From positions 1-64,000 of the forward strand of contig CAIQGE010000026.1 of the NCBI GenBank assembly GCA_903871335.1: DNA of 64,000 nt, in the 5' to 3' direction. Every line of letters starts with the position of its first letter. The first letter of the stretch is position 1. The notes beneath the pieces were generated by a model. It had not been told where the DNA came from. It saw nothing but the letters and a program-made list of their open reading frames with translations, and searched no databases. Shown in pieces: positions 63,224 to 64,000 of the stretch. A program made the position numbers and the translations under genes. The stretch comes from an uncultured Actinomycetes bacterium. Its GTDB lineage: Bacteria > Actinomycetota > Acidimicrobiia > Acidimicrobiales > RAAP-2.

Positions 63224-64000
63224 CTAGGACTTCGCCACTCGTTCGATGAGCAGGGGAGTCGGTGAGGCTGCCTGGTCGCTGATCACAAACGCATCACGCA
63301 GGGCCTCGCGGCCCAGCGCCAAATGTGCTTCGTCATCGGCGTGCAACTCGAATAACGGCTGGCCTTGTTCCACGATGTCGCCCTCGCGAACGAGTGTGAG
63401 GACCCCGGCGGCAGTCGACACGGCGTCCTCCTTGCGCGCTCGGCCCGCTCCTAAGCGCCAGGCGGCCACGCCGACTTCAAAGGCGTCAATCGACGTCACA
63501 ATGCCGTCACGAGTTGCCACGAGTTCCTCACGCTGTGCCGCGACGGGCATGACCGCATCGGGGTCACCGCCCTGTGCTGCAATCATGTCGCGATACACGC
63601 GGTACGCCGAGCCATCAGCCAATTTCTCGGCGGGATCAACGTCGATTCCCACGAGCGCGACCATTTCGCGGGCGAGGGCCAGCGTGAGATCGATGATGTC
63701 CTGCGGACCACCACCCGTCAGGACCTCGACTGACTCCGTCACTTCGAGGCCGTTTCCCGCCGCGCGGCCGAGCGGGGCGTCCATCGCGGTCAATTGGGCG
63801 ACGGTCTTGACACCGTGGCCTTCTCCGAGGGCCACCATCGTGCGGGCGAGCTCGCTCGCGCGCTCACGGGTCTTCATGAACGCGCCGCGTCCGACCTTGA
63901 CGTCGAGGAGGAGCGCCCCTGTGCCCTCCGCGATCTTCTTCGACATGATGGACGCTGAAATCAGGGGAATGGATTCAACCGTGCCGGTCACGTCGCGAAG
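63224..64000 (-). CDS. Thymidine/pyrimidine-nucleoside phosphorylase, C-terminal part (runs off right edge)
   Basis: Open to the window end on the minus strand. It contains LISASIMSKKIAEG, LDVKVGRGAFMKT, the phosphate-binding KTRERASELAR and DAPLGRAAGNGLEV, a DeoA/pyrimidine-nucleoside phosphorylase pattern. It splits thymidine and deoxyuridine to base and deoxyribose-1-phosphate. The N-terminal part is outside, so length cannot be judged. It completes the nucleoside block. Confidence 0.86.
   Translation of the reverse strand, partial: LRDVTGTVESIPLISASIMSKKIAEGTGALLLDVKVGRGAFMKTRERASELARTMVALGEGHGVKTVAQLTAMDAPLGRAAGNGLEVTESVEVLTGGGPQDIIDLTLALAREMVALVGIDVDPAEKLADGSAYRVYRDMIAAQGGDPDAVMPVAAQREELVATRDGIVTSIDAFEVGVAAWRLGAGRARKEDAVSTAAGVLTLVREGDIVEQGQPLFELHADDEAHLALGREALRDAFVISDQAASPTPLLIERVAKS

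Overview
The window looks like chromosomal DNA of a high-GC actinobacterium, most likely class Acidimicrobiia. This rests on TTTVP-type Thr/Val/Pro linkers in secreted proteins, a probable F420/flavin-type LLM oxidoreductase, GAF-ANTAR regulators, a class E/F-like sortase, and short overlaps between genes with frequent GTG starts. No rRNA, tRNA or CRISPR array was seen. Species-level assignment is not possible from this sequence alone.

Layout. 1-4.7 kb: end of an ISL3-type transposase, a DUF1800/DUF1501 pair, and a hipBA-like toxin-antitoxin pair behind an inverted-repeat operator. 4.7-15.3 kb: a cell-surface polysaccharide locus with two divergent GT2 synthases, two beta-helix proteins, a GH18-like protein with chitin-binding-type modules, and an RCC1/FnIII/OmpA-like surface protein. 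15.3-20 kb: an orphan AAA ATPase behind a perfect palindrome, an esterase, a Cys/His-rich SHOCT protein, a DJ-1/PfpI protein and a cysteine-free DksA-like protein. 20-27.4 kb: an arginine deiminase operon (permease-arcA-arcB-arcC) translationally coupled to a P-type cation ATPase. 27.5-29.6 kb: a type IV AbiE-like toxin-antitoxin pair inside about 40-bp inverted repeats; the toxin frame has an in-frame stop. 29.9-33.9 kb: a tight cluster with three tandem two-domain YbjQ/UPF0145-like proteins. 34-36.7 kb: VOC protein, LysE exporter, UbiA prenyltransferase. 36.9-40.3 kb: reductive pyrimidine (ureide) catabolism genes. 41-46 kb: M20 amidohydrolase, a Cys-repeat surface protein, and a DUF3494 adhesin followed by its probable dedicated sortase. 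46-51.2 kb: a degenerate carbamate-kinase homologue, then a GT4/toroid/GH130 glycan operon. 52-54.3 kb: two GAF-ANTAR regulators and two small proteins. 55.5-64 kb: nucleoside salvage/catabolism (TetR, deoC, two aldehyde dehydrogenases, PNP, phosphosugar mutase, adenosine deaminase, thymidine phosphorylase).

The most striking feature is a roughly 100-nt leader found three times (18451, 47258, 53773). Each copy has a nearly invariant core of about 60 nt that folds into hairpins. Each is preceded by a hairpin whose sequence differs completely between copies while the pairing is kept. Each ends in a CCUCC/GGAGG-type hairpin that covers the Shine-Dalgarno sequence of a short ORF. This is what a structured cis-regulatory RNA controlling translation would look like, and I do not recognise it as a known riboswitch class. 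The three downstream ORFs are unrelated: a Cys/His-rich SHOCT protein, a one-TM peptide leading a glycan operon, and a 56-aa peptide next to ANTAR RNA-binding regulators. The element may therefore define a small regulon.

How the parts work together. The nucleoside block would convert (deoxy)nucleosides to bases and sugar phosphates, which DeoC and the aldehyde dehydrogenases take to acetyl-level products. The ureide block would degrade dihydropyrimidines to beta-amino acids. The arginine deiminase operon would make ATP from arginine and export ornithine. The surface blocks build and anchor an extracellular glycan/protein coat.
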